Below, one piece after another: positions 6,061 to 12,614 of a stretch of 13,219 nt of DNA. The notes under the pieces are model-generated. The model saw only the letters and a list, made by a program, of their open reading frames with translations, did no database searches and was not told the origin of the DNA. Made by a program: the position numbers and the translations under genes. Every line of letters starts with the position of its first letter. Within the stretch, counting starts at the first letter, position 1. This DNA comes from Nitrospirota bacterium (GTDB lineage Bacteria; Nitrospirota; Nitrospiria; Nitrospirales; UBA8639), in assembly GCA_029865515.1 (NCBI GenBank), contig JAOUGQ010000062.1, forward strand, positions 1 to 13,219, given 5' to 3'.

Positions 6061-6876
6061 ATGTCTGTAACGAACTCATGGGGTGAAGGTGATTGGGCGC
6101 TGATTCTGGGAGCCTCCAGCGGGTTTGGAGAGGCGGCGGCTTTGGAGTTGGCCAATCTAGGTTTGAATATCTGCGGAGTGCACCTTGATCGGAAATCAAC
6201 CTTGCCGAATGCCGAACGGATTGCCGCGCAGATTCGCTCCCTCGGGCGTGAGGTCCTGTTTTTTAATGCTAACGCGGCTGATCCTGAAAAACGTGCTGAC
6301 ATATTGAACGCGATGAAGCAACGCGCGGAAGAATCAGGGAAGCCGGTTTGCGTGCGGGTGTTTTTGCATTCGTTAGCTTTTGGGACCCTGAAACCGTATA
6401 TTGCGGAATCACATGCAGAAGCCATCAATAAAGCTCAGATGGACATGACGTTAGACGTGATGGCCAATAGTCTTGTGTATTGGACGCAGGATTTAGTGGC
6501 TCAGAAATTTTTGGGGTCAGGGAGTCGGATCTTCTCGATGACCAGCGCAGGGGGAGCAAGAGTCTGGCGAACCTATGGAGCGGTTTCCGCTGCCAAGTCG
6601 GCTCTGGAGTCTCATACCCGGCAATTAGCCCTGGAACTGGCTCCTTTGGGTATTACCGTGAACTCTCTGATGGCAGGCGTGACGGATACCCCGGCTTTGC
6701 GTAAAATTCCCGGTTCTGACGAAATGCTGACCCTAGCCAAACGAAAAAATCCTTCAAACCGATTGACCACCACACAAGATGTCGCCGATGCGCTAGGACT
6801 GTTAAGTCATCCTAAGGCCCATTGGATCACCGGAAATGTGATCTGTGTCGATGGTGGAGAGTTTATCGTCGATTAG
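6061..6876 (+). CDS. Enoyl-ACP reductase of the FabL/FabI type (SDR family)
   Basis: This 271-residue protein belongs to the short-chain dehydrogenase/reductase family. It has a cofactor-binding GASSGFG (residues 17-23) and a catalytic pair Tyr172-x6-Lys179 (YGAVSAAK). The Tyr-x6-Lys spacing marks enoyl-ACP reductases FabI and FabL, as opposed to the Tyr-x3-Lys of FabG. The C-terminal part, with DTPALRKIP and a closing CVDGGEFIVD, is most like FabL (B. subtilis enoyl reductase III), while HSLAFG (103-108) recalls the HSIGF motif of FabI. The likely role is reducing trans-2-enoyl-ACP in the last step of each elongation cycle. This is supported by its place between fabH and fabD and by the absence of any other enoyl reductase in the window. 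A strong AGAGAGGGG Shine-Dalgarno precedes ATG 6061. Another SDR function is possible but less likely. Confidence 0.8.
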   Translation: MSVTNSWGEGDWALILGASSGFGEAAALELANLGLNICGVHLDRKSTLPNAERIAAQIRSLGREVLFFNANAADPEKRADILNAMKQRAEESGKPVCVRVFLHSLAFGTLKPYIAESHAEAINKAQMDMTLDVMANSLVYWTQDLVAQKFLGSGSRIFSMTSAGGARVWRTYGAVSAAKSALESHTRQLALELAPLGITVNSLMAGVTDTPALRKIPGSDEMLTLAKRKNPSNRLTTTQDVADALGLLSHPKAHWITGNVICVDGGEFIVD

Positions 6877-6902
6877 TTCGTGAAAGCGAGATTAGTATGT
6901 TG

Positions 6903-6931
6903 TTGACTGTTAGGGAATTATTTCATATCTC
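6903..6931 (+). promoter_or_regulatory. Weak candidate promoter before fabD
   Basis: TTGACT (6903-6908) matches the -35 consensus at five of six bases and is followed after 17 bases by TATCTC (6926-6931), a poor -10. The 73-base gap between the enoyl reductase and fabD leaves room for an internal promoter. The evidence is limited to these hexamers. Confidence 0.2.
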
Positions 6932-6949
6932 AGATGGTGAGCGAAAAGG

Positions 6950-7885
6950 ATGACTCCAATTTTCGGTTTTTTGTTTCCCGGGCAAGGATCGCAGTCTGTT
7001 GGCATGGGCAAGCCCCTCTTTGACAGCAGTTCAGCGATACAGGCTCTCTACAAGGAAGCTACGGATATTTTGGGGTATGATGTCGGAGGGTTGTGTTTTG
7101 ATGGACCCCTGGAGCAACTGAATCGAACGGAATATACGCAACCGGCATTGCTGGTCACCAGTCTGGCGGCTTTTCAACTTGTCAACGATGGTCCCCTTAA
7201 ACCTGCCGCGGTTGCCGGTCATAGTTTGGGGGAATATACCGCTTTAGTCGCGGCGGGGGCATTGGGATTCCGTGAAGCCGTCAATCTTGTGCAGAAGCGC
7301 GGGAATTATATGGCCGAAGCTGTGGTTCCCGGGAGTGGGTTGGTTGCGGCCATATTGGGTCTTTCGGAAGCGGATGTTCGAAGTGCGTGTCAAGAGGCGG
7401 CGACTGTGGGAATTGTGGCCCCGGCCAATTTTAATTCTCCCGGCCAAACCGTGATTGCTGGAGAAAAAGCGGCAGTGGAACGTGCGGCGGAGCTGGCCAA
7501 AATTCGTGGAGCCAAAAAGGTGAAATCGCTTCCGGTCAGCGTTCCCGTTCATACCCCGTTAATGCAGGTTGCCGCAGACAGACTGAAAAAAGATATTGAT
7601 TCTCTCCAGTGGTCTGATTTAAAGGTACCCCTGGTCAATAACGTGGATGCGAAAATCTTATACTCAGCGGAGGAGGTTCGGGGATCTCTTGTTCGACAAT
7701 TACCTTCCCCGGTGCGTTGGCAGGAAACCATCCAGGCCATGTCTCAGATGGGAATTACCCATTTCGTTGAAATCGGTCCCGGGAAAGTCTTGACCGGGTT
7801 AGTGAAGCGCATTGTTCCGGAGGCTATCACGTGGAATGTGATGGATCAGGAATCCTATGCACACGTTCTTTCCCACTGTTCCTAA
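6950..7885 (+). CDS. fabD: Malonyl-CoA:ACP transacylase
   Basis: FabD moves malonate from CoA to ACP, supplying the extender unit for FabH and FabF. The 311-residue product starts MTPIFGFLFPGQGSQ and has the nucleophile Ser92 in GHSLGEY, Arg117 in QKRGNYM, and catalytic His201 in VPVHTPLM. These are the same positions as in E. coli FabD, so the numbering supports the chosen start. An in-frame TGA at 6938-6940 rules out any longer form; AAAAGG lies directly against the ATG, an unusually short Shine-Dalgarno distance. It follows the enoyl reductase by 73 bases and precedes fabG by 39. The motifs are complete, with no sign of truncation. Confidence 0.96.
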   Translation: MTPIFGFLFPGQGSQSVGMGKPLFDSSSAIQALYKEATDILGYDVGGLCFDGPLEQLNRTEYTQPALLVTSLAAFQLVNDGPLKPAAVAGHSLGEYTALVAAGALGFREAVNLVQKRGNYMAEAVVPGSGLVAAILGLSEADVRSACQEAATVGIVAPANFNSPGQTVIAGEKAAVERAAELAKIRGAKKVKSLPVSVPVHTPLMQVAADRLKKDIDSLQWSDLKVPLVNNVDAKILYSAEEVRGSLVRQLPSPVRWQETIQAMSQMGITHFVEIGPGKVLTGLVKRIVPEAITWNVMDQESYAHVLSHCS

Positions 7886-7924
7886 AGAAGAAGAATTTCA
7901 GATTTTATTGATAAGGAATTGACA

Positions 7925-8671
7925 ATGTCGTTGACGGAAAAAATTGCAGTTGTGACGGGTGGCGCTCAAGGCATTGGCCAGGCCATAGCGACAAGCTTGG
8001 CCAAAGAAGGCGCAGATGTAGTGGTGGCCGATCTGGATGCCGAACGATGTCAAGAAACCGTGGCTCTTGTTCAGCAATTGGGCCGAAAAGCGATGGCGGT
8101 TTCTGTCAATGTTGGCGATTGGGACCAGGCCAAAGGTATGATTGATGGCGTCCTCAAGGAATGGGGGCGGGTGGATATTCTGGTGAACAACGCAGGGATT
8201 ACTCGAGACGGGTTGTTGATGAGGATGAAGGAAGAGGATTGGCATGCCGTTTTGCAAGTCAATTTGACCGGCACATTTTTCTGTGCGAAGGCGATTCTGC
8301 CTTCCATGAGTAAGCAGCGAAGTGGCCGTATTGTGAATATTGCGTCTATTGTCGGAGCGATCGGGAACATCGGCCAGGCCAACTATGCGGCCTCAAAAGC
8401 CGGTGTGATAGGGCTGACCAAAACGATTGCCCGGGAGTATGCCAGTCGAAATATTACCGTCAATGCGGTGGCTCCTGGATTTATCGATACGGCCATGACC
8501 CGACACCTTTCGCCAGACATCAAAGAGGCGTTACTGAATCAAATTCCATTAAAGCGGTTAGGGCAACCCTCTGATGTTGCCGATGCCGTGTGCTTTCTGT
8601 CTTCGGAGAAGGCCGGGTATATTACCGGCCATGTCTTACATGTGAATGGTGGAATGCATATGGCGTCATAA
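7925..8671 (+). CDS. fabG: 3-oxoacyl-ACP reductase
   Basis: FabG uses NADPH to reduce 3-oxoacyl-ACP, the first reduction of the elongation cycle. The 248-residue protein has the classical SDR features: TGGAQGIG (residues 11-18), the NNAG motif, and the catalytic set Ser141, Tyr154 and Lys158 (NYAASK). The Tyr-x3-Lys spacing separates it from the enoyl reductase two genes upstream. The ending YITGHVLHVNGGMHM is typical of FabG. The frame is open from TTG 7919, but ATG 7925, with AAGGA at 7913-7917 seven bases away, is the better start. It sits between fabD and acpP in the common fabD-fabG-acpP-fabF order. Confidence 0.96.
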   Translation: MSLTEKIAVVTGGAQGIGQAIATSLAKEGADVVVADLDAERCQETVALVQQLGRKAMAVSVNVGDWDQAKGMIDGVLKEWGRVDILVNNAGITRDGLLMRMKEEDWHAVLQVNLTGTFFCAKAILPSMSKQRSGRIVNIASIVGAIGNIGQANYAASKAGVIGLTKTIAREYASRNITVNAVAPGFIDTAMTRHLSPDIKEALLNQIPLKRLGQPSDVADAVCFLSSEKAGYITGHVLHVNGGMHMAS

Positions 8672-8709
8672 CCCATGCGCACCAGATTGTGTCACTCGAT
8701 AAACATTGC

Positions 8710-8720
8710 AAGGAGGAGGA
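8710..8720 (+). promoter_or_regulatory. Very strong ribosome binding site for acpP
   Basis: An AAGGAGGAGGA stretch, containing a full anti-16S match AAGGAGG at 8710-8716 and a second GGAGGA at 8715-8720, lies seven bases before ATG 8728. It is the strongest Shine-Dalgarno in the window, fits the high expression expected of acyl carrier protein, and shows that the longer open frame beginning at 8590 is not the real gene start. Confidence 0.85.
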
Positions 8721-8727
8721 GCCAACA

Positions 8728-8958
8728 ATGGCAGTTGAAGAGCGGGTCAAAAAAATTATTGTCGAACAATTAGGAGTGGAAGAAGATGACGTGGTCCCTG
8801 AGGCCAAGTTTGTAGAAGATCTCGGCGCTGATTCCTTGGATACGGTGGAATTGGTGATGGCCTTAGAGGAGGAATTTGAAATTGAAATTCCGGATGAAGA
8901 TGCGGAAAAGATTCAAACTGTCTCCGCCGCTATCGATTTCATCAAGGAAAAAGTCTGA
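8728..8958 (+). CDS. acpP: Acyl carrier protein
   Basis: AcpP carries the growing acyl chain on a phosphopantetheine arm and is the shared partner of every Fab enzyme here and of PlsX. The 76-residue acidic product contains the modification site Ser36 in GADSLDTVE, followed by the helix-II stretch LVMALEEEFEIEIPDEDAEK, nearly identical to that in E. coli. The N-terminus MAVEERVKKIIVEQLGV is likewise standard. The ATG at 8728 is set by the strong Shine-Dalgarno and by family length. It lies 56 bases after fabG and 118 before fabF. An inverted repeat just after its stop may mark the 3' end of a shorter, abundant acpP transcript. Confidence 0.98.
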   Translation: MAVEERVKKIIVEQLGVEEDDVVPEAKFVEDLGADSLDTVELVMALEEEFEIEIPDEDAEKIQTVSAAIDFIKEKV

Positions 8959-8965
8959 TAAGGTC

Positions 8966-9002
8966 ATCAATCATTGTGTCTGCTGGTTCTTCTATGATTG
9001 AT
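8966..9002. repeat. 9-bp inverted repeat between acpP and fabF
   Basis: ATCAATCAT (8966-8974) and ATGATTGAT (8994-9002) are perfect reverse complements separated by 19 bases, seven bases after the acpP stop. No T-run follows, so it is not a standard terminator. It could be a transcript-stabilising or processing hairpin or a protein-binding site. A repeat of this size within 40 bases is expected about once or twice by chance in 13 kb. Confidence 0.35.
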
Positions 9003-9076
9003 CGTGGACATCGAGGGGGAAATCCTTTGATTTAGCCTGAGGGTTTTCCAAGCGTTATGAGCACGGAGTTCTTTCA

Positions 9077-10330
9077 ATGACTGAATGGTTGCCACGACGA
9101 GTGGTCGTGACGGGATTAGGCTTGGTCACCCCGCTAGATATTGGTGTGTCCAAAACGTGGGATAAATTATGTAATGGCCAGTCTGGAATTGGACCCATTA
9201 CCCGATTTGATGCCAGCCAGTATTCGGTGCAGATTGCGGGAGAGGTCAAAAATTTTGATCCCTCGACGGTTATTGAAAAAAAAGAAATCAAAAAAATGGA
9301 TACGTTTATCCATTATGCCATTGCAGCCAGTCAGGAGGCGGTGGATGATGCGAAGCTCGTGGTCACCCCGGACGAGGCGGATCGTGTGGGGGTATATATC
9401 GGCGCAGGCATTGGAGGCCTTCCGGCCATCGAGCATTATCATAAAGTATTGCTGGAGCGAGGGCCGGACCGGGTTTCGCCATTTTTTATTCCGATGGTCA
9501 TTATTAATTTGGCCTCAGGGCAGGTGGCGATCAGGTTTGGCGCCAAGGGACCGAATGCCTGTACCGTCACAGCCTGCGCCACTGGGAACCATTGCATCGG
9601 GGATGCGTTTCGACTGATTCAACGGGGAGAGGCCGACGTCATGATCGCGGGAGGAGCGGAGTCAACTATTTGCCCCACAGCCGTTGCGGGATTTGCAGCA
9701 GCTAAGGCGTTGTCCAGGAGAAATGATGAACCGCAACGCGCCAGTCGGCCTTTCGATAAGGACCGGGACGGATTCGTCATTGGAGAAGGTGCCGGCGTAT
9801 TGGTCTTAGAGGAATTCGAACACGCCAAATCTCGCGGGGCGCGAATTTATACCGAATTGCTTGGCTATGCCATGAATAGCGATGCCTATCATATTACCGC
9901 TCCGCCGGATGATGGTGCAGGAGCGGTGACCTGCATGGAGCGCGCGATTCAGGACGCGGGGGTCGCCAAAGAATCGGTGGGGTACATCAATGCACATGCG
10001 ACATCCACATTTGCGGATCGGATCGAAACGCTTGTGATCAAAAAAGTGTTTGGAGCCCAAGCCTATTCCATCCCTGTGGGCTCCACCAAATCCATGACGG
10101 GCCATTTATTGGGGGCTGCTGGGGGAATTGAAGCGGTGTTTTCCATTCTGACTTTGCATCACGGGGTCATCCCTCCGACGATTAATTTGGATACTCCGGA
10201 TCCTGAGTGCGATTTAGATTATATTCCGGCCCATGCCAGATCCTGTTCCGTGGATGTGGCCATTTCCAATGCGTTTGGATTTGGCGGTGTCAATGCCTGT
10301 TTAGTGTTTCGACGTTGGAGAGGCGAATAG
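9077..10330 (+). CDS. fabF: Beta-ketoacyl-ACP synthase II
   Basis: FabF performs the condensation steps of chain elongation. The 417-residue thiolase-fold protein starts RRVVVTGLGLVTPL (after MTEWLP). It has the nucleophile Cys167 in TACATGNH and the two active-site histidines His307 (NAHATST) and His343 (MTGHLLGAAGG), with the glycine-rich NAFGFGGVNA near the end. The triad spacing is close to E. coli (C163, H303, H340), but His307 to His343 is one residue shorter: after NAHATST it reads FADRIET, where the family usually has four residues (such as PLGD or PAGD) up to and including the Asp. GGAG (9065-9068) supports ATG 9077. A/T-rich runs at 9270-9300 simply encode Glu and Lys. The gene ends the fab series; rnc follows after 173 bases. 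Confidence 0.95.
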   Translation: MTEWLPRRVVVTGLGLVTPLDIGVSKTWDKLCNGQSGIGPITRFDASQYSVQIAGEVKNFDPSTVIEKKEIKKMDTFIHYAIAASQEAVDDAKLVVTPDEADRVGVYIGAGIGGLPAIEHYHKVLLERGPDRVSPFFIPMVIINLASGQVAIRFGAKGPNACTVTACATGNHCIGDAFRLIQRGEADVMIAGGAESTICPTAVAGFAAAKALSRRNDEPQRASRPFDKDRDGFVIGEGAGVLVLEEFEHAKSRGARIYTELLGYAMNSDAYHITAPPDDGAGAVTCMERAIQDAGVAKESVGYINAHATSTFADRIETLVIKKVFGAQAYSIPVGSTKSMTGHLLGAAGGIEAVFSILTLHHGVIPPTINLDTPDPECDLDYIPAHARSCSVDVAISNAFGFGGVNACLVFRRWRGE

Positions 10331-10385
10331 ACAGCATTTTCCCTACCCTGTTCAATCATTCCCGGATATGTTCTTCCCCAGATAT

Positions 10386-10412
10386 CAGAAGAGGTTGCTC
10401 AGACCTCGTCTG
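10386..10412 (+). promoter_or_regulatory. Hairpin and candidate promoter in the fabF-rnc gap
   Basis: CAGA (10386-10389) plus GAGGT (10391-10395) can pair with ACCTC (10403-10407) plus TCTG (10409-10412), giving nine base pairs with one A-G mismatch and a seven-base loop. It is followed by GGGAAAAAT and not by a T-run, so it is not a regular terminator. Overlapping it is a weak promoter, TTGCTC (10395-10400) and TATGAT (10420-10425) with a 19-base spacer. In E. coli, RNase III cuts a stem in its own leader to control its level; a similar role here is speculation. Confidence 0.3.
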
Positions 10413-10503
10413 GGAAAAATATGATACAATCAAACGTTTTAGAAAAAAAAGATCAGAGAACGACCAACATGACTTTCGAGAATTCAACCACTCCGTAGGC
10501 CTC

Positions 10504-11253
10504 GTGATTACTCTTGCGCTTGAAGACCTCCAAGCAACGTTGGGGTATGTATTTAAGGAACAAGGGTTGCTCTGTGAGGCGCTGACCCATCGTTCATATT
10601 CCCAAACTCAACCTCAGGCGCCTAGTCCTCACAATGAGCGATTGGAATTTTTAGGAGATGCGGTGTTGGGACTGGTTGTGAGCGAAAGTATTGCGGCCAT
10701 CTTCCCGTCTTGTACAGAGGGGGAGCTATCCAAAATCAAGTCTGGATTGATTAGCCGAACCACCCTTGCGAAGGCGGCTGGCCGACTAAGGTTAGGGCAG
10801 TGGTTGCGACTCGGTCGGGGTGAGGAAGTCACCAAAGGACGGGAAAAAAGTTCCCTGTTGGCGAATGCCCTTGAAGCGATCATTGGCGCGGTGTATCTTG
10901 ATGGAGGGTTAACTGCAGTCAGGTCGTTCATTCAGAAAGTCCTGGCCACGGAATTTTCGGTGTTGCGGAACAGTCCTGTGTCATCCGTGGGATGGGATTC
11001 TAAAAGCCGCTTGCAGGAATGGGCGCATAAACAATTTGGAACAAGCCCACAGTATCGACTTTTTCAGGAATCAGGCCCGGATCATCAAAAGGTATTTGCT
11101 GTAACCGTGGAAATTCAAGGGAAAATCATGGGACAGGGAGAAGGTCGAACGAAAAAAGAAGCCGAACAACGAGCGGCCGCGCAAGCGATTGAACAGACAA
11201 GCCTTGAGGGTTCAGGCGAGCCAAGACATCCAACCAAGAAATCAACAGATTAG
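10504..11253 (+). CDS. rnc: Ribonuclease III
   Basis: RNase III cleaves double-stranded RNA and processes rRNA precursors. From GTG 10504 the product has 249 residues. The catalytic domain carries the signature NERLEFLGDAVLG (44-56), with Glu48 and Asp52. NALEAIIGAVYLDGG follows, with Asn121 and Glu124, where E. coli has Asp114 and Glu117. A C-terminal double-stranded-RNA-binding domain (about 165-232) begins SRLQEWAHKQFG and ends with KKEAEQRAAAQAI. The frame is open back to 10207, but that part overlaps fabF and makes no sense as protein. GTG 10504 gives the usual distance to LGYVF, with a weak GTAGG Shine-Dalgarno. A nine-codon ORF (10469-10498) ends five bases before it. The cyclophilin gene follows after 16 bases. 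Confidence 0.93.
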   Translation: MITLALEDLQATLGYVFKEQGLLCEALTHRSYSQTQPQAPSPHNERLEFLGDAVLGLVVSESIAAIFPSCTEGELSKIKSGLISRTTLAKAAGRLRLGQWLRLGRGEEVTKGREKSSLLANALEAIIGAVYLDGGLTAVRSFIQKVLATEFSVLRNSPVSSVGWDSKSRLQEWAHKQFGTSPQYRLFQESGPDHQKVFAVTVEIQGKIMGQGEGRTKKEAEQRAAAQAIEQTSLEGSGEPRHPTKKSTD

Positions 11254-11269
11254 CCATGGAGGAAAAATT

Positions 11270-11896
11270 ATGAGGGTAGTGTTGCAGCCACTGACTTTAG
11301 CAAGCGTCCTGCGTCAGCTCATGTTCGCGATCGGGATATTCACCCTTGTCAGCGTAAGTGGTCATCTAGTGGCCACGCGGGCGGTTGCGGCTGAACCATC
11401 GAATGGCGAAGCCAAAGCTCCTCACGTTCTTATCAAAACGAAGTTTGGAGATATGGATATCGTGTTATTTCCAGACTTAGCACCCAAGCATGTCGAAAGT
11501 TTTCTCAAATTAGCCAAGTCGGGATTTTATAACGGGACCATCTTCCATCGGATCATTCCTGGATTCATGATTCAAGGAGGAGATCCGTTGACCAAAGACC
11601 CGGCCAACAGAAGCCGCTACGGAACCGGTGGCCCTGGATATACTGTGCCCGCAGAATTTAACAAGGTCGCTCACGAAAAAGGCATTCTTTCCGCAGCGCG
11701 GACTGCAGATCCCAATAGCGCCGGGTCGCAGTTTTTTATCATGGTGGATAAGGCTCCTCATCTGGATGGACAGTACACCGTCTTTGGTGAAATTGTGAAA
11801 GGCGTAGATGTGGCCGAGACGATTGTGAGTCAGCCTCGCGACCTAAAGGATAATCCCATGGAGCGTATTGAAATGACGATAGAGGTCATTCAATAG
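11270..11896 (+). CDS. Exported cyclophilin-type peptidyl-prolyl cis-trans isomerase
   Basis: The 208-residue product speeds proline isomerisation during protein folding. The N-terminus holds a basic stretch, a hydrophobic core (about residues 17-34) and an AVAA site near residues 38-41, so a signal peptide exporting it beyond the cytoplasmic membrane is likely. The cyclophilin domain runs from about residue 52. It has FHRIIPGFMIQGG (Phe92 to Gly104), with Arg94, Phe99 and Gln102 matching human CypA Arg55, Phe60 and Gln63, then GSQFFIMV and HLDGQYTVFG. The His at the CypA Trp121 position suggests weak cyclosporin binding, as in other bacterial forms. ATG 11270 is fixed by GGAGGA (11258-11263); the frame extends to 11189 inside rnc, but that is less likely. 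It is probably co-transcribed with rnc. Confidence 0.92.
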   Translation: MRVVLQPLTLASVLRQLMFAIGIFTLVSVSGHLVATRAVAAEPSNGEAKAPHVLIKTKFGDMDIVLFPDLAPKHVESFLKLAKSGFYNGTIFHRIIPGFMIQGGDPLTKDPANRSRYGTGGPGYTVPAEFNKVAHEKGILSAARTADPNSAGSQFFIMVDKAPHLDGQYTVFGEIVKGVDVAETIVSQPRDLKDNPMERIEMTIEVIQ

Positions 11897-11916
11897 CCTG
11901 GCAAAAATTTGCCGGG
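11897..11916. terminator. Possible terminator hairpin between convergent genes
   Basis: Directly after the cyclophilin stop, CCTGGCAA pairs with TTGCCGGG (one T-G wobble) around an A/T-rich loop, about eight to nine base pairs in 20 bases. It sits in the 46-base gap between convergent genes, where a shared terminator is expected. Neither strand has a clear T-run after the stem, so it is at best a non-canonical terminator. Confidence 0.4.
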
Positions 11917-11942
11917 AATGTTGGGTTGGCCAAGGCCTTAGG

Positions 11943-12614
11943 TCAGCCGACCTGTTCGGGTGAGGGGTGTTCGGGTGCGTAATCAAACCCACTGGGAATG
12001 ATGATGCGCCCGCCAGCCCCGGTTTGGCGGGCCAGTTGTTCTGCCACATCGGGATGGCGTTCCCTGATATAGCCGAGTAATCCATGTAAAAATCGATGGG
12101 AGCGAAGGCCTGAGCCGCTAAATTCTTGAACAAAGGCGTGGGCCCGGTCCAACACAGTGGTGACCAAAGAGGGGTCTAATGGTTGGCGCTCTCCAAAGAC
12201 CTTAAATTCCTTCCGTAATTCTTCTCCAAACGCTGGTAATCCTGAGTCGGGTATGTGGATCATGCTAAAACTGCGACGAAGGCTTTGGATCCCTTCCAAC
12301 ACCTCGGCGTCTTGGGCATCCCGTCGATCTTGAAAAAATCGATAGGCCAGGGCCTCAAACACATAAAATATTTCCGTTGCCCGTTCCCCACCGAGATCCA
12401 ACAATTGCCGATAGAACGCTCGGCGCTCAAGTTCAAACTGGCTCCCCACGCGTTTTTGCTGGTAGTCATCATTGGCTTCGAGAAAGACGCAGGACGTGGG
12501 ACAACTGATATTCGTGATGCGATTGGTGCCGCAACACTGGCTGCAAATCATTCCTCCGAGTGCGGGACAAGCCCGTTTGCCTTTTCGTTGATGACAGTAA
12601 AGGCACTTACTCAT
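11943..12614 (-). CDS. Uncharacterised cysteine-rich protein
   Basis: I do not recognise this 223-residue protein. Its first 45 residues hold eight cysteines: Cys4 and 7, Cys16, Cys24, 27 and 28, Cys38 and 42. The segment CPALGGMICSQCCG is the most striking part, and the whole looks like a zinc-binding domain, perhaps with two metal sites. The remaining 180 residues are charged, with no cysteine, signal peptide or membrane segment, and read as mostly helical (for example RRAFYRQLLDLGGERATEIFYVF, here split in two: RRAFYRQLLDLG, ERATEIFYVF). The start is well supported by AGAGGGGA four bases upstream on the minus strand, inside the preceding gene. It overlaps that gene's stop by eight bases (ATGAGTAA), so the two are translationally coupled. 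A nucleic-acid or regulatory role is possible but not shown. Confidence 0.8.
   Translation of the reverse strand: MSKCLYCHQRKGKRACPALGGMICSQCCGTNRITNISCPTSCVFLEANDDYQQKRVGSQFELERRAFYRQLLDLGGERATEIFYVFEALAYRFFQDRRDAQDAEVLEGIQSLRRSFSMIHIPDSGLPAFGEELRKEFKVFGERQPLDPSLVTTVLDRAHAFVQEFSGSGLRSHRFLHGLLGYIRERHPDVAEQLARQTGAGGRIIIPSGFDYAPEHPSPEQVG

Noticed and set aside
8590..8727. Longer acyl carrier protein with 46 extra residues
   Set aside because: It overlaps fabG, and the strong Shine-Dalgarno and conserved N-terminus place the start at 8728.
9268..9300. A-rich runs in fabF as a frameshift site
   Set aside because: They encode Glu/Lys residues in an intact family-length frame, and no alternative frame continues usefully.
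10207..10503. N-terminal extension of rnc by about 99 residues
   Set aside because: It lies largely inside fabF in another frame, is Cys/Arg-rich with no family match, and the RNase III domain begins at the expected distance from GTG 10504.
11189..11269. Longer cyclophilin starting inside rnc
   Set aside because: The extension is read from rnc coding sequence, and a good GGAGGA precedes ATG 11270, which opens a proper signal peptide.
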